From: Pseudogracilibacillus auburnensis
GTDB lineage: Bacteria; Bacillota; Bacilli; Bacillales; Amphibacillaceae
Direction: 5' to 3'
NCBI RefSeq assembly: GCF_003201975.1
Contig: NZ_QJJQ01000009.1
Coordinates: 1-64,000 of the forward strand
DNA length: 64,000 bases
This document shows, in pieces, positions 16,559-26,602 of the stretch. The notes under the pieces are model-generated. The model was not told the DNA's origin. It made no database searches and worked only from the letters and a program-made list of their open reading frames with translations. Position 1 is the first letter of the stretch, and every line of letters begins with the position of its first letter. The position numbers were made by a program, and so were the translations under genes.

Positions 16559-17758
16559 ATGACAAAAAAAGTTTTAATAATGACACAAAATTTTTATCCT
16601 GTAATAGGTAGTGCGGGTAATAGAATGAAAAATATTTTTCAATTACTTAATCAAAATAATGTTGAAGCACATATACTTACTACAGAACCCGCTTATCCAA
16701 ACAAAAGCATGTATAAAGATCGTGTGTTTTGGGATGATGAAGACTTAAATAAAAAAACGGAAAAAATTATTCGAGTTCCTATAAAGGATAGAAATTTTTC
16801 AAAAAATATTATTAAGAGGCTGTTTTTCTTTTTAGAAATAATGTATCGGTTTATCCTGTTAATGTGGAAATTAAGGAAAGAAAAATATGATTATATATAT
16901 GTAAGTACACCACCGATATTTATTGTATTTTCAGCGTTTTTCGGAAAAAAGCTGATGAAATCTAGACTGATTTTGGAGGTAAGAGATTTATGGCCGGACA
17001 GTTTAATAGGTGTAAAAACATTTGATAATAAAGTAATAATTAATTTATTTCGCATTTTGGAAAAGAGAATGTACAAAATGGCTGAGTATATCGTTATTAA
17101 TAGTAAGGGATTTACAAAACATATTAAAAGTAAATTAAAAGAAGATTCCACTACGCCTATTATCTATCTACCTAATGGGCCACGCGCATCAGAAATTGTA
17201 GAAACTAAAATTGTAGACAAAGAATTTCGTATTATATACGCTGGCAACATTGGTTTAGCTCAAGATATTGATAGATTAAAGTTAATAGCAAGAATGTTAA
17301 ATGATAGGGACATTTATTTTGATGTAATTGGTTATGGTGTAAAAGCAGATGAATTTACTGAATATATACATTCAAATGATTTAAACAATGTGGTACTGCA
17401 TAAACCGTCTACAAGAAAAAAAAGCTTGGAATTAATTAAGAACAGTAAGGTAGCTATTGCTTTTTTAAATGATGAAGATGTTTTTTCTACAGTTTTACCT
17501 GGCAAGTTGATAGATTATATGACTTGTAAAACCCCAATCATTGCAGGTGTTAAAGGTGTTGCAGCAAAAGTAATCACTGAAAGTCAAACCGGCTATGTAT
17601 TTGAGCATCAAGATGTGCATGCTATTGTGAATCAAATTGTAATACTAAAAAACAATCCACAAAAACTATTACAGCTCGAAGAAAATTGTTTAAGCACCGT
17701 AAAAGAAGATTTCCTTTGGGAGAAAAACATTAATAAATTACTTGATATAATCAGTTGA
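16559..17758 (+). CDS. Glycosyltransferase family 4, WbuB-like
   Basis: A 399-residue GT-B enzyme. The N-terminal half has a QNFYPVIGSAGNRM acceptor loop and ILEVRDLWPDSLIGV, typical of WbuB-like transferases that add GlcNAc/FucNAc-type sugars. The C-terminal donor half has IIYAGNIGLAQDID, VIGYGVKADEF and an LPGKLIDYMTCKTPIIAG nucleotide-sugar site. TAGGAG is eight bases before ATG 16559. It is the first gene after tagO and likely adds an early sugar to the lipid-linked primer on the cytoplasmic face. Donor identity is unknown. Confidence 0.82.
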   Translation: MTKKVLIMTQNFYPVIGSAGNRMKNIFQLLNQNNVEAHILTTEPAYPNKSMYKDRVFWDDEDLNKKTEKIIRVPIKDRNFSKNIIKRLFFFLEIMYRFILLMWKLRKEKYDYIYVSTPPIFIVFSAFFGKKLMKSRLILEVRDLWPDSLIGVKTFDNKVIINLFRILEKRMYKMAEYIVINSKGFTKHIKSKLKEDSTTPIIYLPNGPRASEIVETKIVDKEFRIIYAGNIGLAQDIDRLKLIARMLNDRDIYFDVIGYGVKADEFTEYIHSNDLNNVVLHKPSTRKKSLELIKNSKVAIAFLNDEDVFSTVLPGKLIDYMTCKTPIIAGVKGVAAKVITESQTGYVFEHQDVHAIVNQIVILKNNPQKLLQLEENCLSTVKEDFLWEKNINKLLDIIS

Positions 17759-17817
17759 ATATGAATGTTTTGGGTGGAAATAACCTAAGATTTATAAATA
17801 TAATGAGGGAAAGCATA

Positions 17818-19098
17818 ATGAAACGGGTAGGTATGTTTGTTTGGAATCATTTCACAAATGATGCGAGGGTCTTGAGGGAATGCACAACTTTATCACAAAA
17901 TGGTTATGATGTTGAACTAATATGCATTCATGATCCAGATGATCCTACTTTAGAGAGATATGAAGAAGTTAATGAACATTTTAGGGTTTACAGGTTGAAA
18001 AGAGATCCTATCATTTTTTCCATACTACTAAAGACTTATCAACTTACGGTGACAAAAAAGTGGCTACTAATCCCGCTATTATTTGTTTTAGGAGCCATAT
18101 GTTATGTAAGTCCATGGATTTTTCTATCGCTTCTAATTGTAACGGGAAGTTTATTTATATCCAAAATCAGAGTTCCTATTACGTATAGTACTTTAATTTT
18201 AAAAATGATTATAAAAGGTTATATTGGTAATTATGATATTTATCATTCCAATGATTTAAATACACTACCACAAGGTTATATTACTTCCAAATGGCGACTT
18301 AAAAAAAGACCATTAATTTATGACTCACATGAGGTGCAAACCAGCCGTACAGGATATGATAGCCCATGGTTTAAAAGAATTGAAGGTTTTCTTATTAAGA
18401 AAGTAGATAGTATGATGGTTGAAAACCATACACGAGCAAATTATAACGAACGATTGTATGGTTTTTATCCACATGTGTTACACAATTATCCATCATTAGA
18501 AATTCAAAAGGTTCACGAAACAATAGATCTTCACAAAATCCTTGGCCTTCCAGAAAAGGAGAAAATCTTATTATATCAAGGTGGCATTCAACCAGGACGT
18601 GGTTTGGAAAATCTGGTTGAAGCTTTTCCGCTTTTCAAAGAAGGTACACTCGTTTTTATTGGAGATGGAAAAATTAAAGGGAAATTACAGCAAATGGTGA
18701 AAAAACGAGAATTAGAAGATGGCATTCGTTTTATTAATAAAGTACCTATAAAAGATTTACCTAAATATACAAAAAATGCGTATCTAGGTTTTCAAGTTTT
18801 AAATAACGTATGTTTTAATCATTGGTCTGCTTCATCAAATAAATTATTTGAGTATATGATGAATGAAGTGCCTATCGTAGCATGTAATTTCCCTGAAATA
18901 AAACGTGCTGTTGAAGATAGTGAAGTTGGTGTTACGATAGACCCTCATGACCCAGCGGAAATTGCGAGAGGTGTTAATTATTTATTAGATAACCCCGATA
19001 AACGTGATTATTTTAGCAACAATTGCAAAAAAGCTCGAAAAAAGTATAATTGGGAGATAGAACAAAAAAATTTACTCGAAGTTTATCGAGATTATTAA
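17818..19098 (+). CDS. Glycosyltransferase family 4 with internal membrane segment
   Basis: A 426-residue GT-B transferase. N-terminal half: GMFVWNHFTNDARVLRECTTL; a pair of hydrophobic helices (about residues 80-125, WLLIPLLFVLGAICYV and FLSLLIVTGSLFI) interrupts it and should tether the enzyme to the membrane. The C-terminal half has YQGGIQPGRGLENLVEAF, FIGDGKIKG and LFEYMMNEVPIVACNFPE. ATG at 17818 is preferred, since GAGGGAAAG lies just before it, while the longer frame overlaps the upstream stop. It belongs to the same operon as the flanking genes. Confidence 0.8.
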   Translation: MKRVGMFVWNHFTNDARVLRECTTLSQNGYDVELICIHDPDDPTLERYEEVNEHFRVYRLKRDPIIFSILLKTYQLTVTKKWLLIPLLFVLGAICYVSPWIFLSLLIVTGSLFISKIRVPITYSTLILKMIIKGYIGNYDIYHSNDLNTLPQGYITSKWRLKKRPLIYDSHEVQTSRTGYDSPWFKRIEGFLIKKVDSMMVENHTRANYNERLYGFYPHVLHNYPSLEIQKVHETIDLHKILGLPEKEKILLYQGGIQPGRGLENLVEAFPLFKEGTLVFIGDGKIKGKLQQMVKKRELEDGIRFINKVPIKDLPKYTKNAYLGFQVLNNVCFNHWSASSNKLFEYMMNEVPIVACNFPEIKRAVEDSEVGVTIDPHDPAEIARGVNYLLDNPDKRDYFSNNCKKARKKYNWEIEQKNLLEVYRDY

Positions 19099-19131
19099 AT
19101 AACTAAAGTATAGTGGAAAGAAGGTATTATT

Positions 19132-20388
19132 TTGAAACTTTGTACGATTGGATTAGGGTATATTGGTTTGCCAACATCGATCATGTTTGCTAGCCATGGT
19201 GTCGATGTAATTGGAGTCGATGTGAAAAAAGAGGCAATTGAATTACTGAATAATGGAAAGATTCATATTGAGGAGCCAGGATTACAAGATGCTTTAGAGT
19301 CTGTTATGCATGTTGGAAAATTTCGTGCATCTTTAACACCAGAAAAAGCAGACACATTTATCATCGCGGTACCTACACCAAATAAAGCAGATGAATATAA
19401 ATCTTGTGACATCACATATGTTATGCAGTCTGTGGAAAAAATTATTCCGCTACTAGAAAAAGGAAATGTTGTCATTGTTGAATCGACAATAGCACCTAGA
19501 ACGATGAATGACCATGTAAAACCAAGATTAGAAGAAGCAGGTTTTGTTATTGGTGAGGATATTTATTTAGTACATTGTCCAGAACGTGTATTACCTGGTC
19601 AAATCATGTATGAGCTCGTCCATAACAATCGAATTGTTGGTGGGATTACTCCGGTATGTACAGATAAAGGAGTAGAAGTTTATGAAACTTTCGTTCAAGG
19701 TGAAATCATAAAAACAAATGCTAAAACGGCTGAAATGTCTAAGTTAATGGAAAATACATTCCGTGATGTAAATATTGCGTTAGCTAATGAATTAACTAAG
19801 GTATGTAATGAATTAGATATTAATGCATTAGAAGTAATTAAAATGGCCAATAAACATCCGCGTGTTCATCTACATTATCCAGGCCCAGGTGTTGGAGGAC
19901 ATTGCTTAGCTGTTGACCCTTATTTTATTATTGCGAAAGCACCTGAGCAAGCGAAAATGATAACTTTGTCGCGTGAAATTAACAATTCAATGCCTGAGTA
20001 TGTCATCCAAGCTACTGAAAAGTTGTTAACAAAAAATAATGGTAAGAAAATTGCAGTTTTTGGTTTAACGTATAAAGGTAATGTAGATGATATTAGAGAA
20101 AGTCCTGCAATGGATATATACGAAGCATTACATGCTCGTTCAGAATATGAAGTAGTTGCTTATGATCCGCATGTTAATTTAAGCTTTGTAGAAAAAGATA
20201 TAGAAAGAGCATTAACAGGTTCTGATATTGTATTAATTTTAAGTGACCATAAAGAATTCAAACATCTAACTAGTAAACATTTTGAGAAAATGAATGTTCA
20301 ACTTGTATTTGATACGAAAAATGTTGTAAATGAACATTCAGACAGTATACAATATATTAATTTTGGGAACTTGTATAAATTTATATAA
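19132..20388 (+). CDS. wecC: UDP-N-acetyl-D-mannosamine dehydrogenase (WecC/MnaB-like)
   Basis: A 418-residue nucleotide-sugar dehydrogenase that oxidises UDP-ManNAc twice to UDP-ManNAcA with NAD. The Rossmann motif IGLGYIGLPT opens the protein, and the catalytic Cys is in GPGVGGHCLAVDPYF (about residue 260), where the AVDPYF form is typical of the WecC branch rather than UDP-Glc dehydrogenase. AFGLTYKGNVDDIRESPAMD marks the C-terminal domain. The start is TTG 19132 behind GAAGGTAT. Its substrate can be made by the MnaA epimerase at 38374-39486, linking the two ends of the island. Confidence 0.88.
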   Translation: MKLCTIGLGYIGLPTSIMFASHGVDVIGVDVKKEAIELLNNGKIHIEEPGLQDALESVMHVGKFRASLTPEKADTFIIAVPTPNKADEYKSCDITYVMQSVEKIIPLLEKGNVVIVESTIAPRTMNDHVKPRLEEAGFVIGEDIYLVHCPERVLPGQIMYELVHNNRIVGGITPVCTDKGVEVYETFVQGEIIKTNAKTAEMSKLMENTFRDVNIALANELTKVCNELDINALEVIKMANKHPRVHLHYPGPGVGGHCLAVDPYFIIAKAPEQAKMITLSREINNSMPEYVIQATEKLLTKNNGKKIAVFGLTYKGNVDDIRESPAMDIYEALHARSEYEVVAYDPHVNLSFVEKDIERALTGSDIVLILSDHKEFKHLTSKHFEKMNVQLVFDTKNVVNEHSDSIQYINFGNLYKFI

Positions 20389-20413
20389 ACCCCCTTATAA
20401 AGGATGCAAAAAT

Positions 20414-21241
20414 ATGTTAAAGTCTGTGAGACAAGTAATACGTGAACAAATTGACAATAAAGAATTAATTATTCGAATGGCTGCCTTTGAATTAAAAGGC
20501 AGTTATCAAATTCATTATTTAGGTTCTTTCTGGCAATTTTTAAATCCAGCCATTCAAATAGGTATTTATTGGTTTGTATTTGGATTAGGAATAAGAGGGG
20601 GTGCTCCTATAGATGGCACACCTTTCTTTTTATGGTTACTGGCTGGTTTAGTCCCTTGGTTTTTTATTGCACCTTCCATCATCCAAGGTGCGAATAGTGT
20701 ACACCAAAAGATAGGAATCGTTTCAAAGATGAATTTTCCAATTAGTTTATTACCTACGATTCGAATTGTAAGTAGTACGCCACAATTCATTGTGATGCTT
20801 ATTATACTATTCCTAGTTTCATTTATATATGGAATAACACCATCTTTATACACATTACAAATAATCTACTATACTTTTGCAATGTATGTGTTTTTAATAG
20901 CGTTTGCTCTCATTGCCTCAACAATCTCTACTTTAGTGAGAGATTTTCAGCTTTTATTGCAATCGATGATGAGAATGTTATTTTATTTAACACCTATCCT
21001 TTGGAGTACAGATCTAATTGTTAAAAAGCTTGGTGATTTTGGACGTTTATTAGAAAATATTTTACGATTAAATCCGTTATATTATATTGTGCAAGGATTT
21101 CGGGACTCCGTATTAGGAAAAGCGTGGTTTTTCGAAGATTTAATATACATGGGATATTTTTGGATAGTTACTTTTGCATTGCTATATTTTGGCTCCGTTT
21201 TGCATTTGAAATTCAGAAAAGATTTCATGGACTATTTGTAA
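20414..21241 (+). CDS. ABC-2-type polysaccharide export permease (TagG-like)
   Basis: A 275-residue permease with about six membrane helices. LGSFWQFLNPAIQIGIYWFVFG and SMMRMLFYLTPILWS are the conserved ABC-2 signatures of TagG/Wzm proteins. AAAGGATG before ATG 20414 fixes the start; a longer frame would overlap the dehydrogenase gene. Together with the ATPase 18 bases downstream it forms the exporter that flips the finished lipid-linked glycan across the membrane. Confidence 0.88.
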   Translation: MLKSVRQVIREQIDNKELIIRMAAFELKGSYQIHYLGSFWQFLNPAIQIGIYWFVFGLGIRGGAPIDGTPFFLWLLAGLVPWFFIAPSIIQGANSVHQKIGIVSKMNFPISLLPTIRIVSSTPQFIVMLIILFLVSFIYGITPSLYTLQIIYYTFAMYVFLIAFALIASTISTLVRDFQLLLQSMMRMLFYLTPILWSTDLIVKKLGDFGRLLENILRLNPLYYIVQGFRDSVLGKAWFFEDLIYMGYFWIVTFALLYFGSVLHLKFRKDFMDYL

Positions 21242-21259
21242 TAAAGGGATGTATTTAAA

Positions 21260-22168
21260 ATGAATAAAAAAGTGGGATTAAAAAATGTAACGAAGACCTT
21301 TGACTTGTACGCGAAGAATTCCGATAAGATCTTAAATCTATTATCAATTAAAAAAGATGGTAATAAACAATTTATGGCTTTAAGAGACATCAACTTTAAA
21401 GTCTACGAAGGGGAAACGATTGGAATTATCGGATTAAATGGATCTGGTAAATCTACCGTGTCCAATATTTTGGCAGGAGTTTTACAACCATCGGGTGGAG
21501 AAGTATACATTGATGGTGTGAGTTCGTTAATTGCTATTTCCGCTGGGCTTAATAATAATTTAACTGGGTTAGATAATATTGAATTAAAATGTATTATGCA
21601 CGGATTATCAAAAGAAGAAGTTGAAAAGGTAAAACCTGATATTATTGATTTTGCCGATATTGGCGATTATATTCATCAGCCAGTGAAAGATTATTCTAGT
21701 GGGATGAGATCCCGATTAGGGTTTGCTATTTCCGTCCATACAGATCCCGATATTCTAATTATTGACGAGGCACTTTCGGTAGGGGATAGCACATTTACCC
21801 AAAAATGTTTATTGAAAATGGACGAGTTTAAAAAACAAGGTAAAACGATATTTTTCATTAGTCACTCAGCTAGTCAGATGAAATCATTTTGTGAAAAAGT
21901 TATCTGGATGCATTATGGCCAAATTAAGGAATTCGGTAATGCAGACGGAGTGTTGAAAAATTATACTGAATTTACCAAATGGTTTAATGCCTTACCAGAA
22001 GCGGGTAAGAAGAAATATAAGGCAGAAATGTTTGGCGAACAAATTAGAGAAATGCAGCATCATAAAAAGCAGAGGGGCGGAAATTTCGTTTCTAAAATGG
22101 TTAAAGGTACTTTAGTCGTTGTTCCTGTAGTTATTATGGGTATCTTACTACTAACGAATGGATTGTAA
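21260..22168 (+). CDS. Polysaccharide export ABC ATPase (TagH/Wzt-like)
   Basis: A 302-residue ATPase with Walker A GLNGSGKS, signature YSSGMRSRLGFA, Walker B ILIIDEALSVGD and switch His in FISHSASQ. That is the TagH/Wzt type. After the nucleotide-binding domain (about residues 1-250) comes a linker and one C-terminal membrane helix (about 280-300), as in TagH; but the long external domain of B. subtilis TagH (527 aa) is absent, as is a Wzt carbohydrate-binding domain. Substrate choice must therefore lie in the permease or in chain-end capping. Confidence 0.88.
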   Translation: MNKKVGLKNVTKTFDLYAKNSDKILNLLSIKKDGNKQFMALRDINFKVYEGETIGIIGLNGSGKSTVSNILAGVLQPSGGEVYIDGVSSLIAISAGLNNNLTGLDNIELKCIMHGLSKEEVEKVKPDIIDFADIGDYIHQPVKDYSSGMRSRLGFAISVHTDPDILIIDEALSVGDSTFTQKCLLKMDEFKKQGKTIFFISHSASQMKSFCEKVIWMHYGQIKEFGNADGVLKNYTEFTKWFNALPEAGKKKYKAEMFGEQIREMQHHKKQRGGNFVSKMVKGTLVVVPVVIMGILLLTNGL

Positions 22169-22204
22169 GTGTACAAACTTAACTCTGGGGGATGAGAAAA
22201 ATCA

Positions 22205-24262
22205 ATGTTTAAATTAAGAGGTAAAAAGAATGATACAGTAATTGACAACCTTCCCAAGGATATTTTTCAATTTAATAGTTGGAATTTTAATAAGAATCGT
22301 ATAAAGATGAGTGTAGATAGTAACACGATGTCAATTGAATCTAAGTCAAGAAGAGTAGACTATTTAACGCTATATGAAAATAATACGAAGTTTTCCCATG
22401 TAGGGAAAAATGAACCTAAGATTTTATTAGATAAACAAAATATATTCGAAATTTCTGGAGTGAAGTCAGCTAATGTAGATGTTATTTTCTATTTGCTAGA
22501 GTATGACGAAAAATATAAAAGGATTCATACGAACCGTTTGAAAATAAACGATAAAAAAATCATCACTACTCAACCCCAAACGAAATATGCACGGATAGCA
22601 ATCAGACTCGCGGGAAAAGGGAAAGTCGAGATTACTAATTTTACTGCCAAAAAATATGGATTAATAGACGAACTTGCTAGCCAAGGTGGGAAAAAAATGC
22701 AAGATATAAAAATGGCTTGTATTTTTGATGAGTTTAGTATGGCTAGCTTTAAAAATGTCGTGTCATTAACGACCTTTACCCCAGACAATTGGTCAATCGT
22801 ATTTGAACATGAAAAACCTGATTTATTAATGGTGGAATCTGCTTGGAAAGGAAATCAGGGATCATGGGAATACGAGGTTGCAACATATAACAATAATAAT
22901 CAGAATCAAAAATTAAAAGAGCTGTTGTTATGGTGTAATAAACATAAAATTCCAACTGTTTTTTGGAATAAAGAGGATCCGGTACACTTTGAAAAATTTA
23001 AACGAACGGCGGCATTATTTGATTATATTTTTACAACAGACGCGGATATGATTCCAGCTTATCGAAAGTTTGTAGGACATGACCGTGTTTACACGCTACA
23101 ATTCGCCGCTAATCCAACAATTCATAATCCAATCACTGCTGACAACAATAAAAAGAGCCGAATTTCTTTTGCGGGCTCTTATTATTCAAATCGTCACCCT
23201 GAACGGAAGAAAGATATGGATGACGTATTAAAGGTTGCGAAAGAATTTGGTTTAGATATTTTTGATCGAAACTATGGAAAAAGTAATACAGACTTTAATT
23301 TTCCAAATGAATTTAAAAATAATATTTTAGGTTCACTCCCATATCATCAAATCTATAAAGCATATAAAGATTACCGTCTGATTTTAAATGTTAATAGTGT
23401 GAAAAATTCACCAACAATGTTTTCAAGAAGAGTTTTTGAAGGGTTAGCTAGTGGAACTCCAGTCATTAGTAGTTATGCTGTAGGATTGAAAAAAACATTC
23501 AAGGATCTTATTACTATATATGAAAATGAACCAGATTTTAAGAAAGAAACTGAGCGTTTGATGACAGATATAATTTTTTATCGTAAGCGAGCAATAGAAG
23601 GAATGCGTGAAGTATTTCATAAACATACGTACAAAAAAAGAATGGAATATATATTGGATACGGTAAAAGTGACATACCGTAAAAGTAAAGATGATGTGAC
23701 AATCTTATTCTATTTAACATCAGGAAAAGAATTGGGAAAAGCACTTAACATTGTTGAAAATCAAACGTTTGAACATATCAAAGTGTTTTTGGTATTGGAT
23801 TTATTTGAGGGTCATGAAGAAATAATCAATGAGTACAATAATGAAAAATACTCTTCATATTTAATGCATCACACAAAAAATAGGGATATTACAGAGCTAA
23901 TTGATACGAAATATATTACGGTAATGGATACAAAGTACACATACGGAGAGCATTATTTAGAAGATTTAATGCATGCATGTATCTATTCGAATGCAGATAT
24001 CGTAGGGAAAAAGAGTCTTATGGATGCGTTAGATGATTACAATTATGCTGAACATGAATATAAGTATGTAGACAATATTTATGAAGAAACAGCCGTATTA
24101 ACAGTGGAGGACATAAAATATTATTCACTAAAGGATATCGTTCAATGTAGATCCAACCTGATTGAAGTTCTATATAAACAGGAAGGGAAAAGAATATTTA
24201 GTTCCGATAAATTTAATTTTTCATTCGGAAATGAATCTCGTAATAGTAAGGAGCTTCAATGA
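22205..24262 (+). CDS. Large CgeB-family glycosyltransferase
   Basis: A 685-residue protein. Residues 1 to about 155 look like a beta-sandwich accessory domain; about 165-490 form the CgeB-type GT-B core (NKEDPVHFEKFKRTAALFDYIFTTD; SFAGSYYSNRHPERKKDM; FSRRVFEGLASGTPVISSY). The last 190 residues (YTYGEHYLEDLMHACIYS) form a degenerate GT2-like domain. The same middle and tail occur in the 897-residue protein at 27568, so the two are paralogues. The gene overlaps the next by four bases (ATGA). It probably adds or polymerises sugars of the exported glycan; donor unknown. Confidence 0.75.
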   Translation: MFKLRGKKNDTVIDNLPKDIFQFNSWNFNKNRIKMSVDSNTMSIESKSRRVDYLTLYENNTKFSHVGKNEPKILLDKQNIFEISGVKSANVDVIFYLLEYDEKYKRIHTNRLKINDKKIITTQPQTKYARIAIRLAGKGKVEITNFTAKKYGLIDELASQGGKKMQDIKMACIFDEFSMASFKNVVSLTTFTPDNWSIVFEHEKPDLLMVESAWKGNQGSWEYEVATYNNNNQNQKLKELLLWCNKHKIPTVFWNKEDPVHFEKFKRTAALFDYIFTTDADMIPAYRKFVGHDRVYTLQFAANPTIHNPITADNNKKSRISFAGSYYSNRHPERKKDMDDVLKVAKEFGLDIFDRNYGKSNTDFNFPNEFKNNILGSLPYHQIYKAYKDYRLILNVNSVKNSPTMFSRRVFEGLASGTPVISSYAVGLKKTFKDLITIYENEPDFKKETERLMTDIIFYRKRAIEGMREVFHKHTYKKRMEYILDTVKVTYRKSKDDVTILFYLTSGKELGKALNIVENQTFEHIKVFLVLDLFEGHEEIINEYNNEKYSSYLMHHTKNRDITELIDTKYITVMDTKYTYGEHYLEDLMHACIYSNADIVGKKSLMDALDDYNYAEHEYKYVDNIYEETAVLTVEDIKYYSLKDIVQCRSNLIEVLYKQEGKRIFSSDKFNFSFGNESRNSKELQ

Positions 24263-26379
24263 TGAAGAGAATAAAAATATTACTATATGGTGACCAAAAC
24301 TTAAATATTATGGATGGGTCTGCAATTTGGTTAACTTCTTTAGCGAATATCTTAACGTATAATGGAAATGTAGACTTAAGTATTCTTTTAAAGACTCCAG
24401 TAAAAAGAAGACAAGTAATGGATAATATTAAGCAACAAGAAAATATAACGTTTATTAATCCATTTGGAGTAGCGGGTAGAACCATATTAAAGAGAACTCC
24501 TAGGTTAGAGCCGAAAGAAGCTAGTGAAGTAATAAAGAAGTTAGACAAGGAAAACAACTATGATATTATCGTCACAAGAGGTAAAGATCTAACTTCCTAT
24601 TGCTTAAAAAAGAAATATGCCTATAAATTAATTCCTTATATTACAGATTTTAATTTTACGAAGTCTTCAAATGACAAAGAGTTCTTTAAGAAAGCATATA
24701 AAACATCTAAGGCACTCTTTGTCCAGACGGAAGAGATGCGTGATTATCTAATTGATCATTTACACGTTTCAGGTGAAAAGTTTATTATTTTACCACCTAC
24801 AGTTACGGATATCGGAACAGAACCTCGATTCGGTATTTCTAATTTTTCAATTGTTTATACTGGAAAGTTCGCTAAAATGTGGGAAACAGAGGCAATGCTT
24901 GATACGTTTTTAGAAGTGAAAAAAGATATTGATATGTTATCTTTAAATATTGCTGGAGATAAGTTTCAAGCGGACCTATCATCAAGAAAAGGAAAGATAG
25001 CGGATCAATTTGACAATACAAGCGGAATTAATTGGGTTGGTGCTGTATCACGAGACGAATCTATGAAATTGATCGAATCGTCCGATCTAGGCTTTGCTTA
25101 TCGATCATCGGAAATAGACAATGATCAAAGTCTTGAGTTATCGACAAAGTTTTTGGAATACGGCATTAGTGGAAAACCGGTCGTTGTCAGAAAAACAAAA
25201 CAGTATGTAAAGTTATTAGGTGAAGATTATCCGCTATTTTGTAATAGCTTTGACGAACTAGTTGAAAAAATCAAATTAGCCTTTACAAATGAGGAAATCT
25301 TTAGAAAAGCAGCTAAACGTTGTTATCAAGCAAGTGAGAAATATCAAATTACAAATGTAAGTAAAGCGATTATTAGCGAATTGAATAAACTAATTCAATC
25401 TAAACCTACGATATTATTTGCTAGTCATGACTTTAAATTCCTTAATTGGTATATTGATCATTGTAAACAATCTGGAAAATACAATGTGTTAATTGATAAA
25501 TGGAGAAATCACAGTGCTCATGATGAACGTAAAAGTATTAGCTTACTTCAGAAGGCAGATATTATATTTTGTGAATGGGGTTTAGGGAATGCGGTTTTTT
25601 ACTCCAACAATAAACTAAAAGGGCAAAAACTATATATTCGTATTCATCGTCAAGAATTAGTTACCGATCATTTACAGCTTGTTAATTTTAATAATGTAAC
25701 GAAGGTAATAGCTATAAGCACACATATTTACGAAGAATTTCATCGCGTGAAGAATATACCTAGAAATAAAATGATGATCATTCCTAATATGGTTGATGTA
25801 AATCGCTTCAATAAACTAAAACAAGAGAATGTTGAATACCATATTGGTTTATTAGGTTATTTACCGAGGTTAAAAAGATTAGATCGGGCAATTACAATTT
25901 TTGAAGAATTATATAATCATGACAAGCGATTTAAACTTTATATTAAAGGGAAGCACCCAAAGGATTTACCGTGGTTATGGAAGCAACCGATCGAAATTAT
26001 ATATTTTAAAAAATTATTTAAAAAGATAAAACGTTCGAAATGGAGAAAAAATGTTATTTTTGAATCTCATGGAGACGATGTTGCTGAATGGTTTACAAAT
26101 ATTAACTTTATATTATCAACAAGTGATGTAGAGAGTTTCCACCTGGCACCAATGGAAGGGATGGCGAGTGGAACGATACCAATTGTATTCAATTGGCCAG
26201 GAGCAGAAACATTATATCCGCTAGAGAATGTTGTTAAAAATGAAAAAGAAGCGGTAGAACTGATCTTGAATCAGGTTGAAAACAGAACTGATTCAAGACA
26301 TGACTATGAAGCAATGGTAAAAAAATACGACATGGGAACTATTATTAGCAAATTAGATGATATAATATTTGGTGAATGA
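24259..26379 (+). CDS. Tandem two-domain glycosyltransferase (GT-B x2)
   Basis: A 706-residue protein made of two GT-B enzymes. Domain 1 (about 1-370) has LLYGDQNLNIMDGSAIWLTSLANIL, VYTGKFAKMWETEAML and LSTKFLEYGISGKPVVV. Domain 2 (about 385-706) has ILFASHDFKFLNWYIDHC, FCEWGLGNAVFYSN, LYIRIHRQEL, GLLGYLPRLKRLDRAI and an SFHLAPMEGMASGTIPIVFNWPGAE donor site. Two active sites in one chain would suit building a disaccharide repeat. AAGGAG serves ATG 24259 or 24262. A terminator after the stop ends this operon. Confidence 0.75.
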   Translation: MMKRIKILLYGDQNLNIMDGSAIWLTSLANILTYNGNVDLSILLKTPVKRRQVMDNIKQQENITFINPFGVAGRTILKRTPRLEPKEASEVIKKLDKENNYDIIVTRGKDLTSYCLKKKYAYKLIPYITDFNFTKSSNDKEFFKKAYKTSKALFVQTEEMRDYLIDHLHVSGEKFIILPPTVTDIGTEPRFGISNFSIVYTGKFAKMWETEAMLDTFLEVKKDIDMLSLNIAGDKFQADLSSRKGKIADQFDNTSGINWVGAVSRDESMKLIESSDLGFAYRSSEIDNDQSLELSTKFLEYGISGKPVVVRKTKQYVKLLGEDYPLFCNSFDELVEKIKLAFTNEEIFRKAAKRCYQASEKYQITNVSKAIISELNKLIQSKPTILFASHDFKFLNWYIDHCKQSGKYNVLIDKWRNHSAHDERKSISLLQKADIIFCEWGLGNAVFYSNNKLKGQKLYIRIHRQELVTDHLQLVNFNNVTKVIAISTHIYEEFHRVKNIPRNKMMIIPNMVDVNRFNKLKQENVEYHIGLLGYLPRLKRLDRAITIFEELYNHDKRFKLYIKGKHPKDLPWLWKQPIEIIYFKKLFKKIKRSKWRKNVIFESHGDDVAEWFTNINFILSTSDVESFHLAPMEGMASGTIPIVFNWPGAETLYPLENVVKNEKEAVELILNQVENRTDSRHDYEAMVKKYDMGTIISKLDDIIFGE

Positions 26380-26401
26380 CTGTAATGATTACGAACAAGT
26401 T

Positions 26402-26434
26402 AGCATGTGCCAGAAAAGGTACATGCTTTTCTTT
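26402..26434 (+). terminator. Terminator of the first glycan operon
   Basis: Stem AGCATGTGCC (26402-26411) / GGTACATGCT (26418-26427) with one G-T pair, followed by a T-rich tail. Confidence 0.75.
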
Positions 26435-26507
26435 AGTTAAGGATTTGAATCTGTTTAATAAAATGAATAGTATCATTTTGCTGTTTTCGTCAATATTTGA
26501 CAAACCC

Positions 26508-26536
26508 TTGTATTAATAAAAGACAAACTTTATAAT
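26508..26536 (+). promoter_or_regulatory. SigA-type promoter of the methyltransferase-CgeB-AsnB operon
   Basis: TTGTAT (26508-26513) and TATAAT (26531-26536) with 17-base spacing, about 65 bases before the ATG at 26603. Confidence 0.65.
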
Positions 26537-26602
26537 GTATTTAGTCTGATATACTTAAATTATATTTTTATATAAAAGTTGCTTAAAAGTGAGGATTATT
26601 TA

